Shown here in pieces: positions 58,956-59,858 of a stretch of 59,858 bases of DNA. The stretch's first letter is position 1, and the number at the start of each line of letters is the position of its first letter. Both the position numbers and the translations under genes were made by a program. Origin of the DNA: a virus; IMG/VR virus record IMGVR_UViG_3300005618_000002, positions 1 through 59,858 of that record; one strand, written 5' to 3'. Below the pieces are notes generated by a model, which was not told the origin of the DNA, did no database searches, and saw only the letters and a list, made by a program, of their open reading frames with translations.

Positions 58956-58984
58956 ATTGTATACTATTTTTTAATGAATGTAAA
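58956..58984 (-). promoter_or_regulatory. Class I promoter, start of the replication arm
   Basis: TTTACA (58979-58984), 17 bases, TACAAT (58956-58961) on the minus strand. The upstream GATAAACTTTTTTTATCC repeat (58990-59008) is a perfect copy of the one at the scaffold promoter. Confidence 0.85.
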
Positions 58985-59013
58985 CCGTTGGATAAAAAAA
59001 GTTTATCTTTCTT

Positions 59014-59262
59014 CATGATGACAACTTGATTTCTTATCTCTCTACGCGGGCGTGTATACGGTTTTTGGTTCTATCTTATATACTCTAATTATAAAGGCCT
59101 AGGAATAGGAAAAAAGAAAAAAACCTACAAAAAAAGAAAAACAAATCTAGGAAGATAAGACTATTGTACAGCTATCTTGGCTATATCATAAATCACTACG
59201 AGGAAGCATATAGTCTTAAAGTAAGGTACAAACTTCATTTAAGATTTGAAGTTGTCATCATG
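59014..59262. other. Non-coding element bounded by a 14-bp inverted repeat
   Basis: A perfect inverted repeat CATGATGACAACTT (59014-59027) / AAGTTGTCATCATG (59249-59262) encloses about 220 bases without a gene. Inside is a 9-bp inverted repeat TAAGACTAT (59156-59164) / ATAGTCTTA (59210-59218) and a purine-rich A/G tract near 59105-59150. An extended -10 box at 59293-59301 could transcribe it on the minus strand. It may be a structured RNA, a replication origin or a control region. Confidence 0.55.
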
Positions 59263-59292
59263 GATTGCCGGGTAAATGGGAAATATTGAACC

Positions 59293-59301
59293 ATTATAAC
59301 A
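59293..59301 (-). promoter_or_regulatory. Possible extended -10 promoter
   Basis: TGTTATAAT on the minus strand is a perfect extended -10 sequence without a good -35. It would transcribe the inverted-repeat element at 59014-59262 towards the replication arm. Weak evidence. Confidence 0.4.
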
Positions 59302-59404
59302 TACAGCCCATACAATTTAGATGAATCCTAGAATGCCCTACGAACGAAGATTTTACTGAAGATGAACGGTCGAACGTTAATATTCATTAAAACGCGTTAT
59401 CATA

Positions 59405-59440
59405 TAAAAAAGGGAATAGGATTAACACCCTACTCCCTTT
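59405..59440 (-). terminator. Rho-independent terminator of the Ig-like gene
   Basis: On the minus strand AAAGGGAGTAGG (59440-59429) pairs with CCTATTCCCTTT (59420-59409) over 12 bp with one G-U pair and an 8-base loop, and is followed by a run of T. It lies just after the stop codon at 59466. Confidence 0.85.
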
Positions 59441-59465
59441 CATACCATGAGATCTAGTTGATCGT

Positions 59466-59816
59466 TTATGCTGGTGGAGCCGGTGAGACGGCGCTGCCGA
59501 CAAGATCGAACCCGGTCGCATTGGGGCTGTCATAATTAAAGCCGAGCACACCCGTAATAGGTGCTTCCTCGTCGGCATCAGGATCGCCGTCGGCACGAAG
59601 TGTCACAGCACCAGAACATTCCGTATCATTTCCTGGCGCACGAACCACGGTCGCGTGAAGCTCGTTATCAGGATCGACCTCGACACTGAACTGATCAGTG
59701 ACGTCATTGCCGTCGGCATCGGCAGCCTGTACAGAAAAAGAAGCTGATCCATGTTGATAGTCTCCTCCCGTCGGAGTAGCTGTCACATCGATATTTTGTC
59801 CAAATTCCAATTTCAT
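59466..59816 (-). CDS. Ig-like virion protein
   Basis: The 116-residue protein has bacterial Ig-like strands (IDVTATPTGG, then SASFSVQAADADGNDVTDQF and LHATVVRAPGND) and an acidic character, as found in phage surface or decoration proteins. The start is taken at ATG 59816 behind AAGGAG. The frame stays open 52 more codons across the circular junction to an ATG at window position 214, which has its own GGAG site, so a 168-residue form is possible. A terminator follows. Confidence 0.75.
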   Translation of the reverse strand: MKLEFGQNIDVTATPTGGDYQHGSASFSVQAADADGNDVTDQFSVEVDPDNELHATVVRAPGNDTECSGAVTLRADGDPDADEEAPITGVLGFNYDSPNATGFDLVGSAVSPAPPA

Positions 59817-59858
59817 GTTAATGATATCTCCTTCTACGTAGTTTTGATCTCCAACAAT
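59759..59858. repeat. Terminal 100-bp direct repeat, right copy
   Basis: Identical to 1-100. It shows that the window is one full turn of a circular map plus 100 bases. It contains the start of the Ig-like gene and its ribosome site. Confidence 0.97.

Noticed and set aside
1-59858. tRNA genes, integrase, repressor, insertion sequences
   Set aside because: No cloverleaf with a T-loop motif, no recombinase motif and no transposase were recognised by reading; this cannot replace a tRNAscan or profile search.

Overview
The window is a complete genome of a tailed double-stranded DNA phage. The first 100 bases recur exactly as the last 100 (1-100 = 59759-59858), so the sequence is a circular map of 59,758 bp cut once with a 100-base overlap. 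Large and small terminase, portal, scaffold, a lambda gpE-type capsid protein, a decoration protein, a tail-tube protein and a 1157-residue tape measure, with no contractile sheath recognised, point to a long non-contractile tail (siphovirus morphology). Shine-Dalgarno sites of the AGGAG type and sigma70-like promoters indicate a bacterial host; the sequence does not name it. No integrase, repressor or tRNA gene was recognised, so a lytic life style is likely but unproven.

Layout. (1) Virion and lysis arm, minus strand: it starts at a promoter near 27.05 kb and runs down through terminase, portal, scaffold, decoration, capsid, connectors, tail tube, frameshifted tail chaperone, tape measure, fibres, tail-tip proteins, endolysin and holin-like genes to about 0.3 kb, then across the junction to an Ig-like protein (59466-59816) and a terminator at 59.4 kb. 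(2) A 1.1 kb very AT-rich non-coding divergence region (26.9-28.0 kb). (3) A plus-strand accessory arm (28.0-33.4 kb) of small unknown proteins, including three copies of one protein family, with structured leaders, repeated hairpin-ribosome-site modules and strong terminators. (4) A GGGCC-rich convergent gap (33.4-33.98 kb). (5) The replication and nucleotide arm, minus strand, 58.9 down to 34.0 kb: ThyX-like protein, family A DNA polymerase, uracil-DNA glycosylase-like protein, a MazG/nucleotide-modification fusion, a T4 gp42-like dCMP hydroxymethylase, dCMP deaminase, a putative glycosyltransferase, a split primase-helicase, exonuclease, HNH protein, SSB and Mre11/SbcD.

The replication arm looks able to build 5-hydroxymethylcytosine DNA and perhaps to glycosylate it: hydroxymethylase, deaminase, pyrophosphatase-like protein and glycosyltransferase candidate lie within about 4 kb.

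Regulation is unusually visible. Nine promoters share a long class I sequence (GTTTACA, 17-base spacer, TATAAT/TACAAT), most with an AT-rich inverted repeat upstream. Four copies of a second AT-rich element (class II) lie upstream of other genes. One class I promoter (41131-41159) drives no convincing gene. It drives a roughly 360-nt region with four consecutive long hairpins and a long-range helix, whose G-U pairs only make sense on the transcribed strand. I consider this structured RNA (about 40765-41124, minus) the best candidate for a new system in the window.
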